From: Burkholderiales bacterium
Lineage (GTDB): Bacteria; Pseudomonadota; Gammaproteobacteria; Burkholderiales; Burkholderiaceae_C
DNA length: 64,000 nucleotides
Assembly: GCA_019509985.1 (NCBI GenBank)
Contig: JAEKLF010000053.1
Coordinates: 1-64,000, forward strand
Direction of reading: 5' to 3'
Of this stretch, positions 54,085 to 62,469 are shown one piece after another. Under the pieces are notes generated by a model that saw only the letters and a list, made by a program, of their open reading frames with translations, searched no databases and was not told where the DNA came from. Positions within the stretch are counted from its first letter, which is position 1. Each line of letters starts with the position of its first letter. The translations under genes were made by a program, and so were the position numbers.

Positions 54085-56403
54085 ATGAGTCATTTCTTCA
54101 CCAAGAGCCAGATCGCCTTGGCCGCCGTCGCGGCCCTGGGCAGCGCCGTCGTCTTCGTGCCGACCGTTGCCACCGCCGCCGGCAAGACCGCCGGCAAATA
54201 CGTGGCAGGCGACTTCCACAACCACACCACCTGCTCGGACGGCTCCATCTCGATGCAGAAGCTGGTCAAGAAGGCCACGGACAAGACCGAGACGCCCTGG
54301 GGCCTGGACTGGTTCGTGCAGGCCGGCCACGGCGGCAACGGCAACCGCAATTGCACGCTGGCCGAAGACGCTTCGCTGGCCACGCCCGCCTATCCGCTGA
54401 TGACGGGCAACACGCCGACCAACACCGGCACGGCCGCCAGCCCCTCGCAGTACACCGGCCCCAACACGACCTGGACGCAGAGCATCGGCGCCGCCAACCT
54501 GAAGGGCAACGGCGGTGGCGTGGGTGGCAACGGCAACATGTGGCGCTGGCAGTCCATCCAGGAGTACCAGTACCCGCAGATCGAGTACCTCTCGGCCCAG
54601 AAGAACCTGCCGCTGTTCATCGGCCTGGAGTCCGTCGTGGCCGGCCATGAGCACACCTCGATGTCCATCATCACCGGCCAGATGCCCGCCTCGCTGGACA
54701 ACGCCACGCTGCCCAGCAGCCCCGGCTACACGGCCCTGGGCAATGCCAACGCGCTGGCCCAGTGGTCCTACTGCTTCGACCGTGGCGACACCGACACCAG
54801 CCGCGGCAACGTCACCGGCTCCTCGACGGGCAACAACTGGAACTGCGCCGTCCCGGGCAGCAACAGCGCCGCCGACGTCAGCTGGAACGCCACCGCCCAG
54901 AAGCTGCTGCCCGCCAGCGGCGCCGGCAACGGCACCAAGGGCCACCTGAAGACGGTGGAAGCCATGAAGTGGATGGCCCAGTACCACGCCAACACCAGCT
55001 ACTACGTGCCCGCCCACCTGGAGCGCGCCGGCCCCTTCAACCCGGACGGCAACAACGGCTTCAACGTCGAGCACCTGCGCGACTTCAACAACGCCGCTCC
55101 GGCCATCGCCTTCGGCTTCGAGTCGCAGCCGGGCCACGGCGCCTCCGCCAACCGCGGCGAGTACCAGGTCAAGCGCAACAACATCGGCGGCGTGCTGACC
55201 GACTCCGTCGGCGGCACCACCTTCGGCGGCACCGGCGTCTATGCCGGCATCGTCGGTGGTGTGTGGGACGCCCTGCTGGGCGAGGGCCGCGGCTACTGGT
55301 TCTTCGCCTCGTCCGACTGGCACAACCGCGGCCAGTTCGGCCCGGATGACCGCCGCTCGTCGCAGGACTTCTTCCCCGGCGAATACCAGCGCACCTACGT
55401 GATGGCCCGCAACGGCGCCGACAAGCTGCGTCCGCAGACCATCGTCGACGGCCTGCGCACCGGCAACGCCTGGTCCACCCAGGGCCAGCTGATCGACCGC
55501 CTGGCCTTCGTCGCCTGCGCGTCCTATCCCGGCATCGGCGCGCGCTCCAACGCCGCCGTCGAGGCCATCGCCGTGGCTGCCGCCACCAAGGGCACGGACA
55601 GCGACACCACCGGCTGCGCCACGATGGGCGAGAAGCTCGTCGTGCGCCCGGGCGCCGAGATCGTCGTCGCCGCCGTGCTGCGCGACCCGGAAGGCATGAA
55701 CTACGCGCCCTACAGCTTCCCCAACCCGTCGCTGGCCCAGGTCGGCATCAACCAGCCGATGAACAAGCCGGTGCTGGACCACGTCGATGTCATCCGCGGC
55801 CTGGTCACCGGCTACAAGACGCCGGGCGCTGCCGACTACTCGGGCGAATGGCCGCGCAACACCAACTGGCTGCGTGCCGACGGCACGACGGTAGGCCTCT
55901 CGGCCGTGCCGGCCGCCGCGAAGAACACCTCGGCCGCCATCCTCAAGACCTTCAACGGCAACGGCGCCACGCCGTGGACGCAGGTGCAGTCGGGCGTGGA
56001 CAACACGACCTTCCTGAAGATGAGCTTCCGCATCCCCGCGGTGCAGGCTTCGCAGTACGTGCGTCTGCGCGGCACCAACATGCCGGCCGCCGTGCCCTAC
56101 GAGACCGATGCCAACGGCAACCCGCTGGCCGACATCTACACCAACGCCAACGACACGACGATGCTGCGCATCCCCTGCACGACGGTGGGCACCAACGTGC
56201 CGGCCAACGGCGCGAACTGGACGCAGGCCAACGGCCCCATCGACGGCTGCCCGGCCCACCTGGCCACGGCCAGCGGCAGCAGCCCGATCGCCGGCCAGAA
56301 GGCCGTGTCCTTTGACGTGGCCGCCTGGTCCGACCTCTGGTTCTACAGCAACCCGATCTACGTCGAAGTGGCCAACTCGGTCGCCGTCGCCGGCGTGAAG
56401 TAA
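54085..56403 (+). CDS. Secreted PHP-domain metallohydrolase
   Basis: 772 residues. The signal peptide is KSQIALAAVAALGSAVVFVPTVATAA. A PHP-like metal site begins with DFHNHTTCSDG (H45, H47), and continues with GLESVVAGHEHTSMS, PAHLERAG, and FASSDWHNRGQFG (D and H). The insert region is Asn/Gly/Thr-rich, and a beta-rich tail (residues 600-770) resembles a binding module. PHP domains hydrolyse phosphoesters using three metals; a secreted one of this size is uncommon. The substrate is unknown. A terminator follows, then the parvulin-HupE pair, which may be functionally linked. Confidence 0.8.
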   Translation: MSHFFTKSQIALAAVAALGSAVVFVPTVATAAGKTAGKYVAGDFHNHTTCSDGSISMQKLVKKATDKTETPWGLDWFVQAGHGGNGNRNCTLAEDASLATPAYPLMTGNTPTNTGTAASPSQYTGPNTTWTQSIGAANLKGNGGGVGGNGNMWRWQSIQEYQYPQIEYLSAQKNLPLFIGLESVVAGHEHTSMSIITGQMPASLDNATLPSSPGYTALGNANALAQWSYCFDRGDTDTSRGNVTGSSTGNNWNCAVPGSNSAADVSWNATAQKLLPASGAGNGTKGHLKTVEAMKWMAQYHANTSYYVPAHLERAGPFNPDGNNGFNVEHLRDFNNAAPAIAFGFESQPGHGASANRGEYQVKRNNIGGVLTDSVGGTTFGGTGVYAGIVGGVWDALLGEGRGYWFFASSDWHNRGQFGPDDRRSSQDFFPGEYQRTYVMARNGADKLRPQTIVDGLRTGNAWSTQGQLIDRLAFVACASYPGIGARSNAAVEAIAVAAATKGTDSDTTGCATMGEKLVVRPGAEIVVAAVLRDPEGMNYAPYSFPNPSLAQVGINQPMNKPVLDHVDVIRGLVTGYKTPGAADYSGEWPRNTNWLRADGTTVGLSAVPAAAKNTSAAILKTFNGNGATPWTQVQSGVDNTTFLKMSFRIPAVQASQYVRLRGTNMPAAVPYETDANGNPLADIYTNANDTTMLRIPCTTVGTNVPANGANWTQANGPIDGCPAHLATASGSSPIAGQKAVSFDVAAWSDLWFYSNPIYVEVANSVAVAGVK

Positions 56404-56433
56404 ACCCGGGCCGCCCCTCACCGGCAGTCCGAC

Positions 56434-56467
56434 AAGGGCGTCGCATCCGCGGCGCCCTTTTTCTTTG
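56434..56467 (+). terminator. Intrinsic terminator after the PHP gene
   Basis: AAGGGCGTCGC (56434-56444) pairs with GCGGCGCCCTT (56449-56459) through one G-U pair, with loop ATCC, and is followed by a T-rich run TTTTTCTTTG. It lies 31 bases after the PHP stop, so the downstream parvulin gene needs its own start or read-through. Confidence 0.85.
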
Positions 56468-56596
56468 TTGCAACCGCAAGAAGACCCGCATGAGGGCCTG
56501 AGTCCGCATGGCCCTGCTCGCGCGGGTGGCCGCGCCTGTCGTCGTTTTGTCTTGCAGCGTCGCTAGCATCGGCCGCCTGTCCTCGCTGTCTGATCC

Positions 56597-57463
56597 ATGT
56601 CCGCTCAACTGCCTTTGTCCTCGGCCACCCAGGCGCCGCCGCCGCGCCAGGCCCCACCCGCCTGGGTGCGTGAGCCGCTGCTGCACTTCCTGCTGCTGGG
56701 CGCCGCGCTGTTTGGCGTCGACCATGCCCTGAACCGCCGCAGCGGCGGCGCCAACGAGATCGTCGTCGGCGCCGAGGTCGACGCGGAGGCCCGCCAGCTC
56801 TTCAAGGCCTCGCGCAACCGCGACCCCAGCGCCGAGGAGCTGACCGCGCTGCGCAAGGTCTGGCTGGACAACGAGGTGCTCTACCGTGAAGGCCTGGCGC
56901 TGCAGCTCGACAAGGGCGACACCGCCATCCGCGAGCGCGTCATCTTCAAGGCGCTCAGCGTCGTCGACAGCGGCGTCAAGCTGCCGGCCTTCGACGACAA
57001 GCTGCTGAAGGCCTGGTTCGAGAAGCACCGCGAGAAATACGACGAGCCCGCCCGCTTCGACTTCCAGGAAGCCGTGCTCGGCGGCGAGGCCAGCAACACC
57101 ACCGAAAGCGCCGTGCGCGCCTTCGTCGACGCGTTGAACGCCGGCACGCCCGGCGACGCCAAGGCCGGGCTGCGCGTCTTCAAGTGCCGCCCGCACGCCA
57201 ACCTGCTGCAAAGCTACGGCGCCGACTTCGCCAAGGCCCTGGAAGCCGCCGCCCCGGGCCAGTGGCTGGCCCTGCCCAGCCGTGACGGCTGGCGCGCCGT
57301 GCGTCTGGACGCCGCCGGCGCGGCCAAGCCGGCCAGCTTCGAGGCGCTGCGTGGCGTCGTGCTGCAGGACTGGACCGACGAAACCATGGCGGCTCAGCGC
57401 AGCGCCGCCGTCGCCGCGTTGACCAAGAAGTACAGCGTCAAGGTCGAGGCCCCGTCGCCATGA
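56597..57463 (+). CDS. Membrane-anchored parvulin-like peptidyl-prolyl isomerase
   Basis: 288 residues. A single N-terminal membrane anchor lies at EPLLHFLLLGAALFGVDHAL, after a Pro-rich cytoplasmic tail. A SurA-like N-terminal helical part (SAEELTALRKVWLDNEVLYREGLALQLD, AIRERVIFKALSVVD) precedes a PpiC-type domain (YDEPARFDFQEAVLGGEASN...) that is short. It should assist folding of exported proteins at the outer face of the inner membrane. Its stop overlaps the HupE/UreJ start by 4 bases; the secreted PHP protein upstream is a likely client. Isomerase activity is inferred. Confidence 0.78.
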   Translation: MSAQLPLSSATQAPPPRQAPPAWVREPLLHFLLLGAALFGVDHALNRRSGGANEIVVGAEVDAEARQLFKASRNRDPSAEELTALRKVWLDNEVLYREGLALQLDKGDTAIRERVIFKALSVVDSGVKLPAFDDKLLKAWFEKHREKYDEPARFDFQEAVLGGEASNTTESAVRAFVDALNAGTPGDAKAGLRVFKCRPHANLLQSYGADFAKALEAAAPGQWLALPSRDGWRAVRLDAAGAAKPASFEALRGVVLQDWTDETMAAQRSAAVAALTKKYSVKVEAPSP

Positions 57464-58431
57464 TCCGCCTCGCCCTGCGCCTGCGCGCGGCGCTGCTGCT
57501 CGCGCTCTCGGCCTGCTCTCTCACACTCGCCCTGCCCGCCTTCGCCCACGAGATGAGCATGGCCGAGATGCAGCTGCGCGAGACCCAGCGCGGCGAATTC
57601 CTGTGGCAGTGGATGGCCACCGAGAAGCGCCCCGCCGCCCAGGACCTGACACCCGTCTGGCCGGAGGGCTGCACGGCCGACGCCACCGTGCTGCGCTGCG
57701 GCGCGCATGGCCTCGCGGGCCCGCTGTCAGTCAAGGGCGTCGGCGAGCGCTACTCGGCGGCCCTGGTCAAGGTCTTCTGGCTCGATGGCCAGACCCGCGT
57801 CTACACGCTGACCGCCGGCCAGCCCACCGTGCAGCTCTACGGCGCGGCCGACGACCCGCGCGGCATGGGCGAGATCGCCAGCGCCTACACGCTGCTCGGC
57901 GTCGAGCACATCCTGAGCGGCGTCGACCACCTGCTCTTCGTCATCGGCCTGCTCTTCCTCGTCGGCTTTCGCCGCCGCCTGGTCTGGACCATCACCGCAT
58001 TCACCGCCGCGCACAGCCTGACGCTGGCCTGCAGCGCACTGGGCCTGCTGACGCTGCGCTCGGCGCCGGTCGAGGCCAGCATCGCGCTGTCCATCGTGCT
58101 GGTCGCGGGCGAGGCCCTGCAGCAGCGCGACACCCTCGCGCGCCGCTGGCCGGCCTTGGTGGCCTTCCTGTTCGGCCTCGTGCATGGCCTGGGCTTTGCC
58201 GGGGCGCTGAAGGAAATCGGCCTGCCCGAGAACCACCTGCTCGTCGCGCTGCTGACCTTCAACGTCGGCGTCGAGATTGGCCAGTTGCTCACGGTCGGCG
58301 CCTGCTGGTGTCTGTGGCGCGTCAGTGCCCGCTGGCCGGCCATGCAGCGCCTGCGCACCGTGCTGCTCTACGTCATCGGCAGCGTCGCGGCCTACTGGTC
58401 GTGGCTGCGCGTCGCGGCGCTGCTGGCGTGA
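57460..58431 (+). CDS. HupE/UreJ family membrane protein
   Basis: 323 residues. An N-terminal signal-like segment RAALLLALSACSLTLALPAFA precedes a soluble domain (residues 30-140) and then six to seven membrane helices. The HupE/UreJ signature is GVEHILSGVDHLLFVIGLLFL with His and Asp, followed by ITAFTAAHSLTLACSALGLL and LFGLVHGLGFAGAL. The family is linked to nickel uptake near hydrogenase or urease, but no such enzyme is here. It is coupled to the parvulin gene and 8 bases before a 2OG oxygenase, so another metal, possibly for the PHP protein or oxygenase, is one idea. Confidence 0.83.
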   Translation: MIRLALRLRAALLLALSACSLTLALPAFAHEMSMAEMQLRETQRGEFLWQWMATEKRPAAQDLTPVWPEGCTADATVLRCGAHGLAGPLSVKGVGERYSAALVKVFWLDGQTRVYTLTAGQPTVQLYGAADDPRGMGEIASAYTLLGVEHILSGVDHLLFVIGLLFLVGFRRRLVWTITAFTAAHSLTLACSALGLLTLRSAPVEASIALSIVLVAGEALQQRDTLARRWPALVAFLFGLVHGLGFAGALKEIGLPENHLLVALLTFNVGVEIGQLLTVGACWCLWRVSARWPAMQRLRTVLLYVIGSVAAYWSWLRVAALLA

Positions 58432-58439
58432 GTCGCGAC

Positions 58440-59066
58440 ATGACCGACGAAGTCATCGGCCTCTTCCCGGTGCCGCTGCTGCGCGCGCCGGGCGTGTTGC
58501 CGCAACCGCTGGTCAAGGCCCTGGTCGATCACTTCAGCACCCGCGCGCTGGAGACCAACAACAGCTCCGACGCCCTCTCCCACACGCGCATGCTGCAGCC
58601 CTCGGACAGCCCGCTGCTCGTGCAGGTGGCCGCTCTCGTCACGCCCAAGATCGCCGACTTCGGCCGCCTGCTGTTCGGCGAGCAGCTCGGCTGGGCCATC
58701 AAGGAGATGTGGGTCAACGTGCTGGACACCGGCGGCCGCCAGGCCATGCACAACCACGCCAACAGCTTCGCGTCCGGCGTCGTCTACCTGACCGAGACCG
58801 ACGACTCGGCGCGCACCGTGTTCATGAAGTCACCCGGCGGCCATGACTTCGCGCTGAAGAACGACCACGCGGGCGTGACCACCGGCCCCTATAACGCCGA
58901 GAAATGGGTCAGTCCCGCACCCAGCCCGGGCGACCTGATCCTGTTCCCCAGCTACCTGATGCACGCCGTGCCACCCAACGCCGGTGGGCGCCGCATCAGC
59001 CTGGCCTTCAACGCGATCCCGACGCGCTTGGAAAGCTGGGGCTACACCCTGAGCTTCAACGCTTGA
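58440..59066 (+). CDS. 2OG-Fe(II) oxygenase, TIGR02466 family
   Basis: 208 residues. The iron-ligand region is MHNHANSFASGVVYL (H104, H106) and the distal His is near residue 175 in LMHAVPPNAGGRRISLAFN, followed by the 2-oxoglutarate-binding Arg. GLFPVPLLRAPGV opens the family. Members are putative dioxygenases in the phytanoyl/prolyl-hydroxylase fold, with unknown substrates. The ATG follows the HupE/UreJ stop by 8 bases. Its cofactor iron links it to the metal transport genes, but that is inference. It is followed by repeat copy D. Confidence 0.83.
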   Translation: MTDEVIGLFPVPLLRAPGVLPQPLVKALVDHFSTRALETNNSSDALSHTRMLQPSDSPLLVQVAALVTPKIADFGRLLFGEQLGWAIKEMWVNVLDTGGRQAMHNHANSFASGVVYLTETDDSARTVFMKSPGGHDFALKNDHAGVTTGPYNAEKWVSPAPSPGDLILFPSYLMHAVPPNAGGRRISLAFNAIPTRLESWGYTLSFNA

Positions 59067-59072
59067 AATGAC

Positions 59073-59188
59073 TCCCCTCGTCCAAGGAGTTCCTTGGCCG
59101 GTCCCCCGAGGGGACGGCGATGCTGGCGGCATCAAGCCGCAAGCACATGGCCTGCGGGCCGGCTTGGGGCGGCCCGGCGCCGGTCCGC
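59073..59188 (-). repeat. Dispersed multi-hairpin repeat, copy D (inverted)
   Basis: The fourth copy, on the opposite strand to the other three. Read on the minus strand it begins GCGGACCGGCGCCGGGCCGCCCCAAGCCGGCCCGC, then GGCCATGTGCTTGCGGC-TTGAT-GCCGCCAGCATCGCC (partly degenerate), then GTCCCCTCGGGGGAC, then a last hairpin CCAAGGA-ACTCCTTGG, then ACGAGGGG. It lies between the 2OG oxygenase and the spermidine synthase-like gene, and the latter could be misread as starting in it. Confidence 0.85.
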
Positions 59189-59194
59189 GTCTCA

Positions 59195-61648
59195 ATGCAA
59201 CACGCACGAACTGAGATGGGGCATCTCGCCCTCCTGCTGATGGCCGCGTCCGGCTTTGCCGGGCTGGGCTATCAGATCATCTGGACGCAGCAGTTCGGTC
59301 TCGTGCTCGGCCATGAGTCGGCCGCCGTGCTGGCCGTCGTCGCGGCTTTCTTCGGCGGGCTGTCGCTAGGCGCCTTGGCTCTCGGCCGGCGCATCGAGAC
59401 GAGCGACAAGCCGCTGCGCTGGTATGCGGGCTGCGAGGCTTTGATCGGCCTGTGGAGCCTCGTGCTGATGGCGGCCATGCCTGCGGCCGGCAACGCTGCG
59501 CTCGCGCTGATCGGCCCCGACGCCACGCCGCTCTGGCAGTGGAGCGTCGCCTTCGGCGCGAGTTTCGTGCTGCTGCTGCCAGCCACGGCGGCAATGGGCG
59601 CCACGCTGCCCGCAATGGCCCGTGTCGGCACGGCCGGCGTCGCGCCGCTGTACGCGGCCAACACGCTGGGCGCCGTCGTGGGCGTGCTGGCCACGGCCTT
59701 CTGGCTGATCCCGGACTGGGGCCTCACACGCAGCGCTGGTCTGTGCGTCGCCCTCAATCTCGGCTGCGCGCTGCTGGCGGGCACGGTGCTGCAGGCACGC
59801 CCGGCGCCAGCACTCGGCCCACGGACGTCCACGCGCCCGCTGGCGATGCTGGCGCTGACCGGCCTGCTCGGCATTGGCTACGAAGTGCTGGCCGTGCGCG
59901 TGCTCAGCCAGGTTGCCGAGGACACCGTCTACACCTTTGCGCTGCTGCTGGCCGTTTACCTGGCCGGCAGCGCGCTCGGCGCCACGGCGTTTGCGCGCTG
60001 GCCCCGGCTGCGCCACACGCCGCGGCTGCTGCAGGCGCTGGCCGTGAGCACGCTGCTCGGCATGGCCGCGCTGTGGGGCGCCGAGGCGATCAAGCAGGTC
60101 CTGCAGCCCGAGACGCTGGCCGCGGCCCTGGCCACCGAGGCCCTGCTCGCCGTCGCCGTGTTCGCGCTGCCCACGCTGCTGATGGGCGCACTGTTCTGCC
60201 AGCTCAGTGCCGACGCCGCCGAGGCCGGCATCCCGTTCAGCCGCGCCTTGGGCTTCAACACGCTGGGCGCGATGCTGGCCGCCCCCATCTTCGGTGTCGC
60301 GCTCGCGCCAGCGCTGGGCCCCAAGCTCGCGCTGCTGCTCATCGCCGCGGGCTATCTGCTGATCCTGCCTGCCTGGCGTCGCCCGAACTGGTGGCTACCA
60401 GCCACGGCCACGGTGGGGCTGGCGCTGCTTGCACCGCCACTGGCTTTCGTCGACATGCCTGAGGGCAGCCATCTGCTCAGCTACCGCGACGGCGCGATGG
60501 CCGCGGTCAGCGTCGTCGAGGATGAAGCCGGCGTCGCGCGGCTGCGCATCAACAACCGCCAGCAGGAAGGCAGCAGCGCGACGCTGCTCGTCGATGGCCG
60601 CCAGGCGCTGCTGCCGCTGCTGCTGCATCCCGAGCCGCAGCACGCGCTGTTTCTGGGCCTGGGCTCGGGCATCACGGCCGGTGTCGCCGCGCGGTTCCCG
60701 GGCGTGCAGGTCGATGCCGTCGAGCTGCTGCCCGAGGTCATCGAAGCGTCGGCGCTGTTCCAGCCCACGCTGGGCGATGGGCCCGTGCCGCGTGTGCATG
60801 CCGCCGATGCGCGCCGCTTTGTGCGCACGGCCGTGCAGCACTACGACGTCATCGTCTCCGACAATTTCCACCCGGCTCGCAGCGGCTCGGGCGCCCTCTA
60901 CACCGTCGAGCATTTCAGCGCCGTGCGTGAGCGCCTCGCGCCGGCCGGCCTGTTCTGCCAGTGGCTGCCGCTGCATCAGCTGGACCTGGACACGTTGCGC
61001 AGCATCACCGCCGCTTTCCTGCAGGCCTTCCCCGACGGCGCCGCCGTGCTGGCCAGCAACAGCCTGGACACGCCCACCGTCGGCCTCGTTGGCCGCGCCG
61101 GCGGCACACGCTTCAAACCGGATCGGCCGGTGCCCGAACTGGCCCGGCGCTTCGGCCTGGCTGGCGACTTCGCCGTGCTGGGCAGCTTCATTGCCGACAC
61201 GGCCGCGCTGCGTCGCTTTGCAGGCGATGCGCCGCTGAACACCGACGACCGCCCCTGGGTGGCCTACCGCGCGCCGCGCATCACTTACGCGCCCGACTCC
61301 GCACCACGCGACCGCCTGCTCGCCCTGCTCGGCGAAGTCCACGTCGATACGGCCACGCTGCTCACCACGCCCGACGCCTCGCTGGCCGCGCGCCTGACGG
61401 CCTACACCGAGGCGCGGCGCGGCTATCTCGACCTCGGCCGCCGCACCGCGCCCAGCGCCGATCCCGCCGTCATGCTGGCCCGCGTCGGCCCGTCGCTGCT
61501 GGCCGTGCTGCAACACAGTCCCGACTTCCAGCCCGCCGCCGAGCCGCTGCGCCGCCTCGCACAAGCCCTGGCCCCGCGAGACCCCGCCACGGCCCAGCGC
61601 CTGCTCTCATCCTTAGCCGACATCCGCCCTGATCTCGTCGCCCCCTGA
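59195..61648 (+). CDS. Membrane-spermidine synthase-like fusion protein
   Basis: 817 residues from MQHARTEMGHLALLL; an internal ATG seven codons later is equally good, while any earlier start would lie in repeat copy D. The N-terminal half has about ten membrane helices (SGFAGLGYQIIWTQQFGLV, LLLPATAAMGATLPAMARVGT). The C-terminal half is a spermidine synthase-like methyltransferase fold: LFLGLGSGITAGVAARFPGVQVDAVELLPEV (SAM-like loop), then VIVSDNFHPA and YTVEHFSAVRERL. Such fusions may transfer aminopropyl or other groups at the membrane; the substrate is unknown. It is close to the preceding metabolic block, but separated by the repeat. Confidence 0.84.
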   Translation: MQHARTEMGHLALLLMAASGFAGLGYQIIWTQQFGLVLGHESAAVLAVVAAFFGGLSLGALALGRRIETSDKPLRWYAGCEALIGLWSLVLMAAMPAAGNAALALIGPDATPLWQWSVAFGASFVLLLPATAAMGATLPAMARVGTAGVAPLYAANTLGAVVGVLATAFWLIPDWGLTRSAGLCVALNLGCALLAGTVLQARPAPALGPRTSTRPLAMLALTGLLGIGYEVLAVRVLSQVAEDTVYTFALLLAVYLAGSALGATAFARWPRLRHTPRLLQALAVSTLLGMAALWGAEAIKQVLQPETLAAALATEALLAVAVFALPTLLMGALFCQLSADAAEAGIPFSRALGFNTLGAMLAAPIFGVALAPALGPKLALLLIAAGYLLILPAWRRPNWWLPATATVGLALLAPPLAFVDMPEGSHLLSYRDGAMAAVSVVEDEAGVARLRINNRQQEGSSATLLVDGRQALLPLLLHPEPQHALFLGLGSGITAGVAARFPGVQVDAVELLPEVIEASALFQPTLGDGPVPRVHAADARRFVRTAVQHYDVIVSDNFHPARSGSGALYTVEHFSAVRERLAPAGLFCQWLPLHQLDLDTLRSITAAFLQAFPDGAAVLASNSLDTPTVGLVGRAGGTRFKPDRPVPELARRFGLAGDFAVLGSFIADTAALRRFAGDAPLNTDDRPWVAYRAPRITYAPDSAPRDRLLALLGEVHVDTATLLTTPDASLAARLTAYTEARRGYLDLGRRTAPSADPAVMLARVGPSLLAVLQHSPDFQPAAEPLRRLAQALAPRDPATAQRLLSSLADIRPDLVAP

Positions 61649-61692
61649 ACCGGTGTTGGGCCGGTGTCAGTCCTTCGTGGCAAGCTCGGGCC

Positions 61693-62469
61693 ATGCGCTG
61701 GGCCTTCATCACCGACATTCATGCCAACCAGCAGGCCTTCGAGGCCGTGCTGGCGGACTCCCGCGCCCAAGGCGCCACGCACTACGCGCTGCTGGGGGAC
61801 TTCGTCGGCTACGGCGCCGACCCCGCGCCGGTGGTCGACCAGGTCATCGCCATGGTCGCCGACGGCGCCATCGCCGTGCAGGGCAACCATGACGAGGCCG
61901 TCGCCCACGGCAGCACGCCGGGCATGCACCCCGACGCCCGTGCCGTCATCGACTGGACCCGCGCCCAGCTCGACGAGGACCAGCTGCGCTTCCTGTCCCG
62001 GCTGCCGCTGCAGGCCCATGGCGAGCCCGGCCACTGCCTTTTCGTACACGCCAACGCCTTCGATCCCAATGGCTGGGAGTACGTGCAGGGGCGCGCCGAA
62101 GCGGTGAAGAGCCTGCACGCCAGCTCGGCGCGCATCCAGGTCTGCGGTCACATGCACGAGCCCATGCTCTTTCACCTGTCCGGCACGGGCAAGGCCGGTG
62201 ACTTCCGGCCCGTGGCCGGAGTGCCGATGCCGCTGCCGGCGCACCGCCAGTGGCTGGCCATTCCCGGCTCCTGCGGCCAGCCGCGTGACGGCAACCCGGC
62301 CGCCTGCTACGCACTGCTGGACCCGGCCAGGTCGGAGTTGGACGACGCCCGCATCACCTTCCAGCGCGTGGCCTACGACGTCGACGCGGCCTGCGCGGCG
62401 CTGCGCGCGAGCGAGCTGCCGGCGCAGATCAGCGAACGCCTGGCGCGCCGCCTCACGCTCGGCGAGTGA
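61693..62469 (+). CDS. Calcineurin-like metallophosphoesterase
   Basis: 258 residues. Metal motifs in order are FITDIHANQQAF (DxH), LLGDFVGYGADP (GDxxGYG), VQGNHDEAV (GNHD), FVHANAF and CGHMHEP (GHxH), which together form the dinuclear site. The small YfcE/protein phosphatase-like size and the GDFVGYG pattern suit a phosphoprotein phosphatase. Its stop overlaps the start of the kinase fusion that follows, so it could oppose that kinase; this is positional inference. No signal peptide, so it should be cytosolic. Confidence 0.88.
   Translation: MRWAFITDIHANQQAFEAVLADSRAQGATHYALLGDFVGYGADPAPVVDQVIAMVADGAIAVQGNHDEAVAHGSTPGMHPDARAVIDWTRAQLDEDQLRFLSRLPLQAHGEPGHCLFVHANAFDPNGWEYVQGRAEAVKSLHASSARIQVCGHMHEPMLFHLSGTGKAGDFRPVAGVPMPLPAHRQWLAIPGSCGQPRDGNPAACYALLDPARSELDDARITFQRVAYDVDAACAALRASELPAQISERLARRLTLGE

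Noticed and set aside
54001-56421. A minus-strand frame of about 800 codons over the PHP gene
   Set aside because: The plus-strand frame has a signal peptide, metal motifs, and a terminator. The minus-strand frame is Gly/Val/Arg-rich without family features.
59120-59194. An upstream start for the spermidine synthase-like gene inside repeat copy D
   Set aside because: The extra 25 residues are encoded by the repeat and share its sequence, so they are not protein-like. A start at 59195 or 59216 is preferred.
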